From Gammaproteobacteria bacterium (GTDB lineage Bacteria > Pseudomonadota > Gammaproteobacteria > Eutrophobiales > Eutrophobiaceae): a stretch of DNA of 64,000 bases. This document shows, piece after piece, positions 45,283 through 54,236 of the stretch. The position numbers and the translations under genes are program-made. How positions within the stretch are numbered: position 1 is the first letter of the stretch; every line of letters begins with the position of its first letter. Below the pieces are notes generated by a model. It was not told the DNA's origin, did not search any database, and was given only the letters and a program-made list of their open reading frames with translations. Location: positions 36,845-100,844 of the forward strand of contig JAJFKM010000076.1 of assembly GCA_021773215.1 (NCBI GenBank), written 5' to 3'.

Positions 45283-46248
45283 TTAGTCTCTATGAGCCGC
45301 GCTGCGAAATTCGGTGTAATGTGAACGATAGGATGTGTTGTTTAAATATTGGGGGACGATGCTTTCTATTGCAGTCGGCTGAATATTATAGCGAGCGAGA
45401 TCATTATATTCACAGACGCTATCTGTTTTGGCTGAGAGATAATTGTCAGTTGAGAATGGTTTGCCAGGTACAAAATCAAAAACAGCTGCCTGTATGCGAG
45501 ACAAGATATCATTTAATGAAATGATCTTGCGTTTTAAACCTAATGTCTGTGCAGTGTAATTGACCAGATCTTTCAGGCTATAAGTCTGTGGGCCGCATAG
45601 TTGAAATCTTTGGTTATAACTTTCCGGGTCGTTTAATGATCGCGCCATAATTTCAGCAACATCTAAAACATAAACGGGCGCAAACTTTGTAGCATGACAA
45701 GCCAGCGGGAAAAAAAGCGGCGTCATTTTTAATAAACTGGCAAATCGATTAAAGAAACTATCGTTATCCCCAAAGATGATTGACGGTCGAAAACTGGTGA
45801 CGTTTATTCCAGCATTGTTTGGATGTAATAAATCTTCGGCTTCACCTTTGGTTCGTAAATAATGGCTCTTGCCGTTTGTTGCATCTGCATTCAATGCGCT
45901 CATTTGCAGGAGCCGTTTAATACCATTCTCACTACATGCACTAATTAGTTTCTCTACCAGCTCAACATGAGCATGTTTGAAGCCTTTGCCACTGTTGCCC
46001 TTTTCATTGAGGATGCCAACTAGATTAATGACTGCATCACAGTCTGCAAGGTGTAGTTTGAGTTTTTCCGGATCATGAATATTAGTTTGTACCAATTCCA
46101 GACCCGGTAGTACGATGAGGTCGTCACGATTATATTCACGACTACGGGTCAGAACCTTTAATTCGTAACCCTCTTGGGACAAATGATTGCACAATGAACG
46201 ACCGACAAAACCGGTTCCCCCGAGTATTGCAATACGTTTAATTCGCAC
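45283..46248 (-). CDS. NAD(P)-binding SDR protein, complex I NDUFA9-like
   Basis: 321 residues. Extended-SDR start RIAILGGTGFVGRSLCNHL, then DAVINLVGILNE and LQMSALNADATNGKSHYLRTKG, the catalytic-like Tyr-x-x-x-Lys replaced by YLRTKG. It matches the NDUFA9-like group of NAD(P)H-binding proteins. In bacteria the role is unknown. It overlaps the lytic transglycosylase gene by 11 bases. Confidence 0.88.
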   Translation of the reverse strand: MRIKRIAILGGTGFVGRSLCNHLSQEGYELKVLTRSREYNRDDLIVLPGLELVQTNIHDPEKLKLHLADCDAVINLVGILNEKGNSGKGFKHAHVELVEKLISACSENGIKRLLQMSALNADATNGKSHYLRTKGEAEDLLHPNNAGINVTSFRPSIIFGDNDSFFNRFASLLKMTPLFFPLACHATKFAPVYVLDVAEIMARSLNDPESYNQRFQLCGPQTYSLKDLVNYTAQTLGLKRKIISLNDILSRIQAAVFDFVPGKPFSTDNYLSAKTDSVCEYNDLARYNIQPTAIESIVPQYLNNTSYRSHYTEFRSAAHRD

Positions 46249-48235
46249 GTTTGTTATCCGAAATTTTAATGGCAGTACAACTCAAATTTGCAGCCAGGTT
46301 ATTTTTATTTGAAGTGACTAGTGCCATGCGTTCTTTTAATGGCTTGATACCAGTTTGCAGACGCCAGTCATAAATATTCGCGTAAGTTAGAACACGGCGG
46401 ACATATTTACGCGTTTCGTTAAACGGGATTTGTTCCACCCAGATATCAGGTTCTTCACAACCTTTCTTCGGCAACCATTTTAAAACGCGATGAGGTCCAG
46501 CGTTATAGGCAGCTGTGGCTAAAATCATATTACCGTTGAATCTATCCAACATTTGTTTCATATAGGCACTACCAATCGGGATATTGGTTTCCGCTTGTTT
46601 CAATTTGCTCGTCTTAAATCCTTTTAGACCAATACGTTTTGCGGTCTCTTTCCCGGTCCTAGGCATGACCTGCATTAAGCCTAGTGCACCTGCGGGTGAT
46701 CTTACATCTTCAATGAAGGCACTTTCAGCACGCACTAAGCCATACATCCAGCTAGGGTCGATATTCCGTTTTTTGGCGTACTTATTAAGAAGCTCATCAA
46801 ACAGGATTGGAAAACGGAGCTCTAGATTATCGTATGCCTTGGCTCTGCCCATCGTAAAGATAGCTCTATTGTGCCAACCCCATTGTGTTACGACGGCTGC
46901 AGCCATTTGCATTTGATAGCTTGTCATATTGTTTAGTGCATGATGCCATTCGCGTCGACCGGGGTACTTCATGTTTAGCTTAAAGAACTCATAAGCCCGC
47001 TTGATCGCAGGCAGTGATTCGATTCGATTAAACTCTTCTAGGTTTTCCGGCAAAGGATGATGATTCATGTCGTAGGCAACGTTGATTCTATCGGCAGACA
47101 GGAAACCGTAATAATTACGTTCTTTTGCAAGTACGGCATAAATTTCTTTCGCCTTATCGGGCTCGCCTGTTTCTTCCAAGGCGCGAGCGTGCCAATAACG
47201 CCAGCGCATTTCAAGATCGATATCGGGCACCTGTCCCGTCGTCCATTTTTTTAATATAGGCCAATCATAGTTCGCCAAGGCAGTACGTAATCGATAATGA
47301 AATACCTTGTCATTAACATTGCTATTATCAATTTGGTCTAACAGTTGTAAGGCGAGCTTACTTTTACTACCTGCTGCGCGAATGGCGAGCGTGCGTTCTA
47401 TCTCTACCACTTCATCAGGTGTAAAAGAAAACTGACCTTTAAGTGCATCGAGGCGTTTAACAGCCTTGGCAACATCTTTTTTGGCTAAACGTAAAATACC
47501 ATGTGACAGAATCTCTCTGGCAATAGGTGTATCTTCTAGTTTTGGCTTATGCGTGTATTTATAAGGGTTGTGATGTATCTGAACCCATTGTTTCGCGAGC
47601 GCCTTATGTTCTGGATCGAGACGGCTAGATAAATAATTAACTAAACTTAGCTGATTATTCTGCATCGACAAACGCAGTCGTTCCCAGACCAATTCATTCG
47701 TCATCAAATCACTCTTATATAACAATGCAAAAGCAGGATCGCATTGTGGAGGAAGCGACTTCCCAGCGAGCCAAGTGGTACGGGTATCTTCCAACAGGAA
47801 GGTGTCGTTATTTGTTTTGATTCTGGCCTGTAGTTGATAACACTGCATGGAGGTATCGGATTGCGGCGTGTAGTTGTCAAGAAAGGTTTGCCAATGTCTT
47901 CTTTTAACTAAGAGTTTCAGCCATGATTTTCGTAAGCCGGCGGTTACAGGTAGATCAGGGTAACGGTTGAGGAATGTAATAATCTCGCCATCTTTTACCT
48001 TCCAAAGATGTTTTCGTAAGTATTCGTAGCGCAAATAAGGATAGAGTGGATAATCTTTTAATGTATTAGCGATTTTACCGAATGTCTTATATTGCTTCGT
48101 ATCCAATGCTTTTTTTGCAGCGAGATAATCCTTGCGTTGAGATTCAATCGATTTAGCGAAGGTAGGCGAGGTTAAAACTGTCAGTATGATGACGACAAGC
48201 AATCTCAGCATCGTTTGCTGCATCATAGGAGACAT
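46238..48235 (-). CDS. slt: Soluble lytic murein transglycosylase
   Basis: 665 residues with a signal peptide. A long helical superhelix region (about 30-470) precedes the lysozyme-like domain: catalytic Glu in LVRAESAFIEDVRSPAGALG, then LMQVMPRTGKETA and TAAYNAGPHRVLKWL. It cleaves peptidoglycan in the periplasm. Start choice among several nearby ATGs is uncertain. Confidence 0.94.
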   Translation of the reverse strand: MSPMMQQTMLRLLVVIILTVLTSPTFAKSIESQRKDYLAAKKALDTKQYKTFGKIANTLKDYPLYPYLRYEYLRKHLWKVKDGEIITFLNRYPDLPVTAGLRKSWLKLLVKRRHWQTFLDNYTPQSDTSMQCYQLQARIKTNNDTFLLEDTRTTWLAGKSLPPQCDPAFALLYKSDLMTNELVWERLRLSMQNNQLSLVNYLSSRLDPEHKALAKQWVQIHHNPYKYTHKPKLEDTPIAREILSHGILRLAKKDVAKAVKRLDALKGQFSFTPDEVVEIERTLAIRAAGSKSKLALQLLDQIDNSNVNDKVFHYRLRTALANYDWPILKKWTTGQVPDIDLEMRWRYWHARALEETGEPDKAKEIYAVLAKERNYYGFLSADRINVAYDMNHHPLPENLEEFNRIESLPAIKRAYEFFKLNMKYPGRREWHHALNNMTSYQMQMAAAVVTQWGWHNRAIFTMGRAKAYDNLELRFPILFDELLNKYAKKRNIDPSWMYGLVRAESAFIEDVRSPAGALGLMQVMPRTGKETAKRIGLKGFKTSKLKQAETNIPIGSAYMKQMLDRFNGNMILATAAYNAGPHRVLKWLPKKGCEEPDIWVEQIPFNETRKYVRRVLTYANIYDWRLQTGIKPLKERMALVTSNKNNLAANLSCTAIKISDNKRAN

Positions 48236-48385
48236 ATAGGTTTTATTTGCATTGGTTGATTGTATTCAAAATTAACATTAAGAATTGTCCTTATTTAACA
48301 AGAAATTCGCAATATTTTACTTATAGAAAGTTAATATAAGCATTCAAATTTCTTTGCAGGTAACGTGCCGTTCCGAATAGATAGT

Positions 48386-48406
48386 TTAAGGTATAACATA
48401 CCTTAA
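48386..48406. promoter_or_regulatory. Perfect 21-bp palindrome, possible operator
   Basis: TTAAGGTAT and ATACCTTAA are exact mirror arms around AAC. The site lies 37 bases before the TauE/SafE permease start and about 150 bases from the divergent slt start, where a transcription factor dimer could act. I do not recognise the cognate factor. Confidence 0.6.
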
Positions 48407-48442
48407 CCGTACCTTATCAATCATTCACGATAAAAATGAGTC

Positions 48443-49249
48443 ATGTTTACTGAAATAACCTTACAAATAATCGTTTTTTACGCGCTGGCCGGGATTTTTG
48501 CCGGACTTATTGGTGGCATGATCGGTTTAAGTGGGGGTGTCATTATTGTCCCCGTTTTACATTTCCTGTTTATCCAACAAGGGTTCCCTCTGGAAATACT
48601 CATGCAACTAGCAGTGACGACGTCATTGGCGACGATTATTGTGACATCTTTATCTGCTACTTATGTGCATCACAAAAAAGGCGCTATCTTGTGGCCGGCG
48701 GTTAATCGCCTTGTTCCAGGCTTATTAATAGGCGCTTGTCTGGGAGCTGTATTAGCTGATTATTTTTCGAGTTTTGTTTTGAGAACGATCTTTGGTGTGT
48801 TCGAGATATTGGTTGGAATTCAAATATGGCTAGATTTGAAACCTAAGGGACATTCAGCACTACCAGGAACCCCGGGTCTGGTGGGTTCTGGTGTTGGTAT
48901 TGGTTTACTTTCAACCTTGATGGGGATTGGTGGTGGTACCCTGACAGTGCCATTCTTACTTTGGTGTAATGTTAATATGCGAAATGCCGTTGCAGTATCG
49001 TCAGCATGTGGATTTCCGATAGCAGTTGCCGCAACAATTGCATTGATTATTGCAGGCTCCGATGAACAAGCGGTTCCGGCGCATTCACTAGGTTATTTAT
49101 ATTGGCCTGCCGCACTCATCATTAGCATGATGACAATTTTTTCTGCACCTCTAGGCGCTCGCTTGGCTCACTATCTTCCAATCGTTACATTAAAACGTGT
49201 TTTTGCTGTTGTCTTGGTGATAGTAGGAATACGTATGCTTGTACCATGA
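48443..49249 (+). CDS. TauE/SafE (TSUP) membrane permease
   Basis: 268 residues with about eight hydrophobic helices and the two family repeats: AGLIGGMIGLSGGVIIVPVL near the start and LLSTLMGIGGGTLTVPFLLW near residue 155. Family members export sulfite or other small sulfur or organic anions. The substrate here is unknown. A perfect palindrome stands just upstream. Confidence 0.9.
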   Translation: MFTEITLQIIVFYALAGIFAGLIGGMIGLSGGVIIVPVLHFLFIQQGFPLEILMQLAVTTSLATIIVTSLSATYVHHKKGAILWPAVNRLVPGLLIGACLGAVLADYFSSFVLRTIFGVFEILVGIQIWLDLKPKGHSALPGTPGLVGSGVGIGLLSTLMGIGGGTLTVPFLLWCNVNMRNAVAVSSACGFPIAVAATIALIIAGSDEQAVPAHSLGYLYWPAALIISMMTIFSAPLGARLAHYLPIVTLKRVFAVVLVIVGIRMLVP

Positions 49250-49307
49250 ATAATCTCTAAGGAACGGCATGTCATACCATGAATAATCTACAAAGAAAGG
49301 CATATTT
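49242..49307. repeat. Tandem 33-base duplication at the end of the TauE gene
   Basis: TACCATGAATAATCT occurs at 49242-49256 and again at 49275-49289, with partly matching flanks (AAGGAACGGCAT and AAAGAAAGGCAT). The first copy covers the last codons and stop of the permease gene. It looks like a recent small duplication. Confidence 0.6.
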
Positions 49308-49322
49308 TTAAGGGGCGAAACA

Positions 49323-49724
49323 GTGGAGCTTGTTTGTGATCAATACTATTTTAAAAATACTGATATACAAACCGAGAGATTATCAAGTCAAGAAACTAAA
49401 AATGATGAAACTGCTGAAGAGAATAAAAAACTGTATTGTAATTTCTGTAAGAATTACATCACCGACCTAAATGCAGCAATCTCTATCAATGGTGGGCATA
49501 CACATGTTTTTTCTAATCCCGCGGGATATACCTACACTATTAATTGCTTTCAATCGGCGCTTGGCTGTCTAACTATTGGTGATAGTACTGATGAACATAC
49601 CTGGTTTAATGGTTATGCGTGGCAGATAGCGGTATGCCGTTCGTGTAAAGAGCAGCTCGGTTGGCTGTTTTCAAATGACCAACAGTTTTTCGCATTAATT
49701 GCTGATCGATTAAGATTAGAGTAG
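49323..49724 (+). CDS. Free-standing CULT-domain protein (cereblon thalidomide-binding-like)
   Basis: 133 residues. Residues 36-125 match the CULT fold: zinc cysteines C39 and C42 (LYCNFCKNY) and C105 and C108 (VCRSCKE), plus three tryptophans W94 (HTWF), W100 (GYAWQIA) and W114 (LGWLF). The Trp spacing of 6 and 14 is the same as in human cereblon (W380, W386, W400) and in the known bacterial CULT protein. The pocket binds uracil-like or glutarimide rings in that family; the natural bacterial ligand is uncertain. GTG start with AGGGG 7 bases upstream. Confidence 0.88.
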   Translation: MELVCDQYYFKNTDIQTERLSSQETKNDETAEENKKLYCNFCKNYITDLNAAISINGGHTHVFSNPAGYTYTINCFQSALGCLTIGDSTDEHTWFNGYAWQIAVCRSCKEQLGWLFSNDQQFFALIADRLRLE

Positions 49725-49730
49725 TCGTAA

Positions 49731-50174
49731 CTATTTCAAATCAGGCTTATAGAGAAAGCCAAGAAAAAAAGAAATAACAATAAAAAATAATGAAAGGTAG
49801 AGGTCGATAACAAGAATATAGAGCACTAAACCAAGCATTGCAGGTAGGTTACACAAAGACATCCCGATGATCAGGTAGGTGATATAAGTTTGTAAATCAT
49901 TTGACGTGTTATCAATACCAAGCTGAATATTGTCTCTTATCTTATGCTGATGACGTTTAAACCGACCTAGTAGCAATAAAGACAGCGGGATACTTAATAC
50001 GCAAATGCCGACTAGAATATTTTTCAAGTCAGGCAAGATAGGTTCTTGTAGCTGCAACTTATCCATATAAAAAACAGCAACTAGAAGCATGAGCGAACTA
50101 GCAAGCATGCCAAACCAGAGTATCTTACTGTTGTTTTTAATATGCGTATCGTTTAATTGTTGGGGTTTATTCAT
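49731..50174 (-). CDS. Small membrane protein, function unknown
   Basis: 147 residues from the ATG at 50174; an upstream ATG at 50240 would overlap the divergent yjbQ start. Four hydrophobic helices are visible (ILWFGMLASSLMLLVAVFY; NILVGICVLSIPLSLLLLG; YITYLIIGMSLCNLPAMLGL; YLSLFFIVISFFLGFLY) with a basic loop (GRFKRHQHKIRDN). No family recognised. Confidence 0.7.
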   Translation of the reverse strand: MNKPQQLNDTHIKNNSKILWFGMLASSLMLLVAVFYMDKLQLQEPILPDLKNILVGICVLSIPLSLLLLGRFKRHQHKIRDNIQLGIDNTSNDLQTYITYLIIGMSLCNLPAMLGLVLYILVIDLYLSLFFIVISFFLGFLYKPDLK

Positions 50175-50218
50175 TGAATGTAGTTTATTAAGCAAAGATA
50201 TTTTTAGGTATTTATAAC

Positions 50219-50638
50219 ATGACGATATTACAAAAAACACTCAGATTTAATACTAAAGCACGCCAAGCACACGAATTTACTAGCGATGTACAAAGATTTG
50301 TTGCTGAGAGTGGTATTACTATCGGCCTATGTCATCTATTTATGCAACACACCAGCGCTTCGCTTATGTTGTGTGAGAATGCTGACCCCGATGTGCGACT
50401 TGACCTGGAAACTTTCATGCAAAGTGTTGCGCCGGACGGGGATCCCATGTTTTGCCATACAACAGAAGGTCCTGATGATATGCCCGCGCATATCCGGACC
50501 TTGATAACCAATGTTAGCCTGACTATTCCCATTACAGAATCAAGATGCCAGCTAGGTACCTGGCAGGGAATTTATTTATGGGAACATAGAGCCCAATCAC
50601 ATAGTCGTAATGTCATTATGACAATTAATGGAGATTAA
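50219..50638 (+). CDS. yjbQ: YjbQ-family protein (UPF0047)
   Basis: 139 residues. SGITIGLCHLFMQHTSASLM and LGTWQGIYLWEHRAQSHSRN are the family signatures, with conserved His and Glu. Members can show weak thiamine-phosphate synthase activity; the physiological role is unsettled. The DUF427 gene follows 1 base after its stop. Confidence 0.92.
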   Translation: MTILQKTLRFNTKARQAHEFTSDVQRFVAESGITIGLCHLFMQHTSASLMLCENADPDVRLDLETFMQSVAPDGDPMFCHTTEGPDDMPAHIRTLITNVSLTIPITESRCQLGTWQGIYLWEHRAQSHSRNVIMTINGD

Positions 50639-50639
50639 A

Positions 50640-50924
50640 ATGGCAAAGGCAACCTGGAATGATGCAGTATTGGCAGAGAGTGAAAGCTACGAAACAGTTG
50701 AAGGTAATATTTATTTCCCGCCAGATTCAGTTAACAAAGAATACTTCAAAGATAGCGATACACACTCCACCTGTTTCTGGAAAGGTAAGGCGAGTTACTA
50801 TCACATAGAAGTAAATGGTGAAACCAACAAGGATGCAGCGTGGTATTACCCAGAGCCAAAATCAAAGGCGGAAAATATTAAAGATCATGTGGCGTTTTGG
50901 AAAGGCGTTGAGGTAGTAGAATAG
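50640..50924 (+). CDS. DUF427-domain protein
   Basis: 94 residues from the ATG at 50640, which has GGAG 6 bases upstream; an upstream start at 50628 is also open. Signatures: ESYETVEGNIYFPPDSV, CFWKGKASYYHI and DAAWYYPEPKSKAENIKDHVAFW. DUF427 proteins have no settled function. It is tightly coupled to yjbQ. Confidence 0.92.
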   Translation: MAKATWNDAVLAESESYETVEGNIYFPPDSVNKEYFKDSDTHSTCFWKGKASYYHIEVNGETNKDAAWYYPEPKSKAENIKDHVAFWKGVEVVE

Positions 50925-50938
50925 CATTCTCTTGTTAA

Positions 50939-52021
50939 CTATTGAGCAGCACCTATTTTTTTGGCTCTTTCACATGTCAATGCTACATCTTCAGTCTTTA
51001 TATCCCAGCCCTGGCAATGTGTCTGGATAAGTTTACAAATGACATCAATGTGCTCATCTGAATCATTCAGTGCTGGAATATAGGAAAACTCTTCTCCACC
51101 TGCCTCAATGAAAAAATCACGGTTCTGCATATCAATCTCTTCAATCGTTTCGAGGCAATCAGCAGAGAAGCCGGGGCATATTATTTGTACGCTCTTTGTG
51201 CCGTTAGCTGCGAGCTCTTCCAATGTAATATCTGTATAGGGCTGTAACCATTCTCTGGGGCCGAAGCGTGATTGAAATGTCAGTTGCCACTCGTCTTCAG
51301 GTAATTCTAGTTTTTCAGCGACAAGCCGGGCTGTTTTGTGGCATTCACAATGGTAGGGATCACCCGCGAGAAAGTAATCCTTAGGTAAGCCATGAAACGA
51401 GAAGAGTAACTTTTCAGGTTTAGCGTGTGTCTGCCAATATGCGTTTATACTGTTTGCCAAAGCAGTGATGTAATCAGGGTTGTCATGATAATGGTTGATC
51501 ATTCTAATCTCAGGGATCCAACGCCATTTCTTTAATACATCGCTAACAGCATCAAATGTAGAGGCTGTTGTCGCGGCAGAATATTGCGGATAGAGAGGGA
51601 AGATTAATATGCGTTTTGCGTTTGCTGCACGTAATTTTTCTAGCCCAGATTCAATTGAAGGGTTGCCATAGCGCATGGCGAGTTCTACTTTAATGGGCCC
51701 ATCTATATGTTTACTTATTTCTGATTGAATTTTATTCGTTTGCTTAATTGAGATATCAAGTAAGGGTGATCCGTTTTCAGTCCAGACTTTTTCATAGGCT
51801 TCAGCTGATCGTCGTGGGCGTATACGCAATATGATGCAATGTAATACAAACCACCAAATGATTTTGGGTGTTTCTATTACGCGTGGATCGGCGAGAAACT
51901 CTCCCAGGTATTTGCGTAATGCAGCGGGTGTTGGTGCATCAGGTGTTCCTAAATTGGTGATCAGGACACCAGTACAAGCCGGGGTTTCATGTTTATAATC
52001 AGGATTGCCTTTATATTTCAT
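50939..52021 (-). CDS. hemH: Ferrochelatase
   Basis: 360 residues from the ATG at 52021; the frame is open to 52090 but homology begins after residue 24. Signatures: GVLITNLGTPDAPTPAALRKYL, FSFHGLPKDYFLAGDPYHC with the conserved His, and TFQSRFGPREWLQPYT. It inserts ferrous iron into protoporphyrin IX in the last step of heme synthesis. Divergent from the cupin gene. Confidence 0.95.
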   Translation of the reverse strand: MKYKGNPDYKHETPACTGVLITNLGTPDAPTPAALRKYLGEFLADPRVIETPKIIWWFVLHCIILRIRPRRSAEAYEKVWTENGSPLLDISIKQTNKIQSEISKHIDGPIKVELAMRYGNPSIESGLEKLRAANAKRILIFPLYPQYSAATTASTFDAVSDVLKKWRWIPEIRMINHYHDNPDYITALANSINAYWQTHAKPEKLLFSFHGLPKDYFLAGDPYHCECHKTARLVAEKLELPEDEWQLTFQSRFGPREWLQPYTDITLEELAANGTKSVQIICPGFSADCLETIEEIDMQNRDFFIEAGGEEFSYIPALNDSDEHIDVICKLIQTHCQGWDIKTEDVALTCERAKKIGAAQ

Positions 52022-52046
52022 AAGACCATTTATATAGGAGTCGAGT

Positions 52047-52412
52047 GTGTTTGTAAAAAATATTAGTGAATGTCCGGAATTTATTGCCAATGACGGTTGT
52101 TTAATACGGGAATGGATACATCCAAAGAATGACGCGGTTGATTTACCGTACTCTGTTGCAATGGCAACTGTTGAGGCAGGTAAACAAAGTTACAAACATA
52201 AATTGGAACAGTCTGAAGTGTATATTGTCTTTTCAGGAGAGGGCGTTATGCACATCGATGATGAAGAGCAAGATGTTGTTCCGGGTGAAGCCATACTAGT
52301 GCCGGCAAATGCGACTCAATGGATAGAAAATAGTGGTGACGAAGAGTTATGTTTTATTGCTATTGTTAATCCGCCATGGAGTGAAGAAGGTGATAAAAGA
52401 ATTGAGGATTAA
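52047..52412 (+). CDS. Small cupin-domain protein
   Basis: 121 residues forming a single cupin barrel: KLEQSEVYIVFSGEGVMHID and VPGEAILVPANATQWIENSG. The usual His-x-His of motif 1 is altered (HKLEQSE), so metal binding is uncertain. GTG start with GGAG 6 bases upstream. Overlaps the convergent peroxiredoxin gene by 4 bases. Confidence 0.85.
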   Translation: MFVKNISECPEFIANDGCLIREWIHPKNDAVDLPYSVAMATVEAGKQSYKHKLEQSEVYIVFSGEGVMHIDDEEQDVVPGEAILVPANATQWIENSGDEELCFIAIVNPPWSEEGDKRIED

Positions 52413-52933
52413 TTATTCATGGTATCAAACCAATTGAGAACATTATCTGCATTTTCATCTGGTGGGAACACCGGATAGAACACTTTTTCTATAACCTCAT
52501 CTTTGAGAATGAGAGTTACTCTCTTATAGCGCTGTATTCCCTCGACTGAGAATGTGGGTAATGACAACGCTTGCTTGAGAATAAAGGAATGGTCACTTAG
52601 TAGTTCAAAAGGCAGGTGTAATCGCGATTTTGCTTCTTGTTGATAGTTTGTTTCTTGACTGCTTAATCCATAAATATTTGCGTATTGTTTAAGTTCTCTA
52701 TGTAGATCACGGAAACTACAGGACTGTGGCGTGCAACCCCTCGCACCGGGTATCGATTCCCAACCCTCAGGCAAGGCAACATTAGGTTTACCTGTCATTG
52801 GGTATATATAAATGACGGTATCGCCGTTGGTACTGGGTAAATGTATTTCAGGAAGACTTGTACCTAATAGGTGGTCACATGCACCATCATCTTCAGGGAC
52901 GGGTAAATCAGCCGGTAATTGATCAAGGCTCAT
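52409..52933 (-). CDS. Peroxiredoxin (PrxQ-like redoxin)
   Basis: 174 residues. A thioredoxin-like fold with the active site GARGCTPQSCSFRD, two Cys five residues apart as in the PrxQ/BCP group, where the first attacks peroxide and the second resolves it. IYIYPMTGKP precedes it. The 98-residue gene upstream ends exactly where this one starts (TAATG), so the two are coupled. Confidence 0.87.
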   Translation of the reverse strand: MSLDQLPADLPVPEDDGACDHLLGTSLPEIHLPSTNGDTVIYIYPMTGKPNVALPEGWESIPGARGCTPQSCSFRDLHRELKQYANIYGLSSQETNYQQEAKSRLHLPFELLSDHSFILKQALSLPTFSVEGIQRYKRVTLILKDEVIEKVFYPVFPPDENADNVLNWFDTMNN

Positions 52934-53229
52934 TAGTATTTAGAAGATTTTTTCTGACGTAATAGCTTTCGGTATTCTTGATGTATTTTTAAACAGCGCT
53001 CACCGAGTTCAGACTTTTCATCAATATTGTCTACATAAAAGCGAATCAATGAACGTATTTGTCCTTCGACATGATCGTAGTCCTTGGTGCCTTCGCTGAC
53101 TTTTGTGATTTTTTTTAAATACCGAATTAAAAACCACTCGGTAGTATAAGATTCTAAGTCAGTCTTTTGGATCTCTTTAATATGCTCTGTGACATAAGTA
53201 CGAAAATCACCAAAATATACCTGTCTCAT
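52933..53229 (-). CDS. Hypothetical protein coupled to the peroxiredoxin gene
   Basis: 98 residues, helical and charged (FGDFRTYVTEHIKEIQKTDLE, YDHVEGQIRSLIRFYVDNID) ending in a basic tail. No signal peptide and no family recognised. The stop shares one base with the peroxiredoxin start. Confidence 0.65.
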   Translation of the reverse strand: MRQVYFGDFRTYVTEHIKEIQKTDLESYTTEWFLIRYLKKITKVSEGTKDYDHVEGQIRSLIRFYVDNIDEKSELGERCLKIHQEYRKLLRQKKSSKY

Positions 53230-53318
53230 AATATTGTTAAGATAAGTAATGACATTTAATTATTTTATCCTAAACTGCGACATGAAAATATCACTTGCAT
53301 TATTAACGCTGCATATTT

Positions 53319-54203
53319 TTATTGTGCATTTTCTAGGGCAGCGATTCTTTCTTCTAGCGGCGGGTGACTCATAAATAAACGTTTAAAACCAGTTGGCACA
53401 CCACCGCTGATGCCGAATGCAGACATTTCATCGGGCAATGGTTGTGGATTGCTGACTTGTTGTAGACGACGCAAAGCAGCAATCATTTTTTCACGACCTG
53501 CTAGATAGGCACCGCCTTCATCAGCTTTAAATTCACGACGACGAGAGAACCACATGACGATCGTACTTGCGAGCACAGATAAGATCATTTGTACGAAGAT
53601 GACACCAATCCAATAGCCTGGTCCGTGCCCCCGTTGAATTTTAAACACAAGACGATCGAGCAGGTGACCAATAACTCTGGAAAAGAATATGACAAAGGTG
53701 TTGACCACGCCTTGAACCAAAGCAAGCGTTACCATGTCGCCATTCGCGACGTGACTAATTTCATGCCCCAACACAGCTTCGACTTCATCTTGGGTCATAT
53801 GATCTAAAAGACCCTGACTAACAGCAACTAATGCTGCATTTTTATTCATGCCCGTTGCAAAGGCATTAGGTTGTGGTGAATTGAATATACCCACCTCAGG
53901 CATTTTAATGCCGGCTTCTCTAGCTTGCATTTCTACGGTTGATACTAACCATGACTCTTGACTGCTTGCTGGCGTTTCAATCAATTTGACGCCCATGGTC
54001 TTTTTTGCCATCCACTTAGAGATGGCCAGTGAGATTAACGAACCGCCCATACCGAAGGCTGCAGAAAAGATAAGCAAGGCATTGAGGTTTAATCCACCAC
54101 CTTGTTGTTCTAATGCTGTGTCTAGACCCAATAAGCGCATGCTTATGCTCAGCACAATCATAATGGCAATGTTGGTACCAAAGAAAAGTAGCATTCGTAA
54201 CAT
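53319..54203 (-). CDS. htpX: Membrane protease HtpX
   Basis: 294 residues from the ATG at 54203, which has AAGGAG upstream and matches the E. coli start; a longer frame to 54275 runs into the inverted-repeat element. Zinc motif GHEISHVANGD near residue 140, helices at both ends of the protein, and the distal Glu in FKADEGGAYLAG. It degrades misfolded inner-membrane proteins. Confidence 0.95.
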   Translation of the reverse strand: MLRMLLFFGTNIAIMIVLSISMRLLGLDTALEQQGGGLNLNALLIFSAAFGMGGSLISLAISKWMAKKTMGVKLIETPASSQESWLVSTVEMQAREAGIKMPEVGIFNSPQPNAFATGMNKNAALVAVSQGLLDHMTQDEVEAVLGHEISHVANGDMVTLALVQGVVNTFVIFFSRVIGHLLDRLVFKIQRGHGPGYWIGVIFVQMILSVLASTIVMWFSRRREFKADEGGAYLAGREKMIAALRRLQQVSNPQPLPDEMSAFGISGGVPTGFKRLFMSHPPLEERIAALENAQ

Positions 54204-54236
54204 GTTGTACAGGCTCCTTATTAAATAACTTCTATA

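Noticed and set aside
53282-53380. 32-residue plus-strand frame with a signal-peptide-like start near the end of htpX
   Set aside because: No ribosome site, and it runs antisense into the htpX 3' end.
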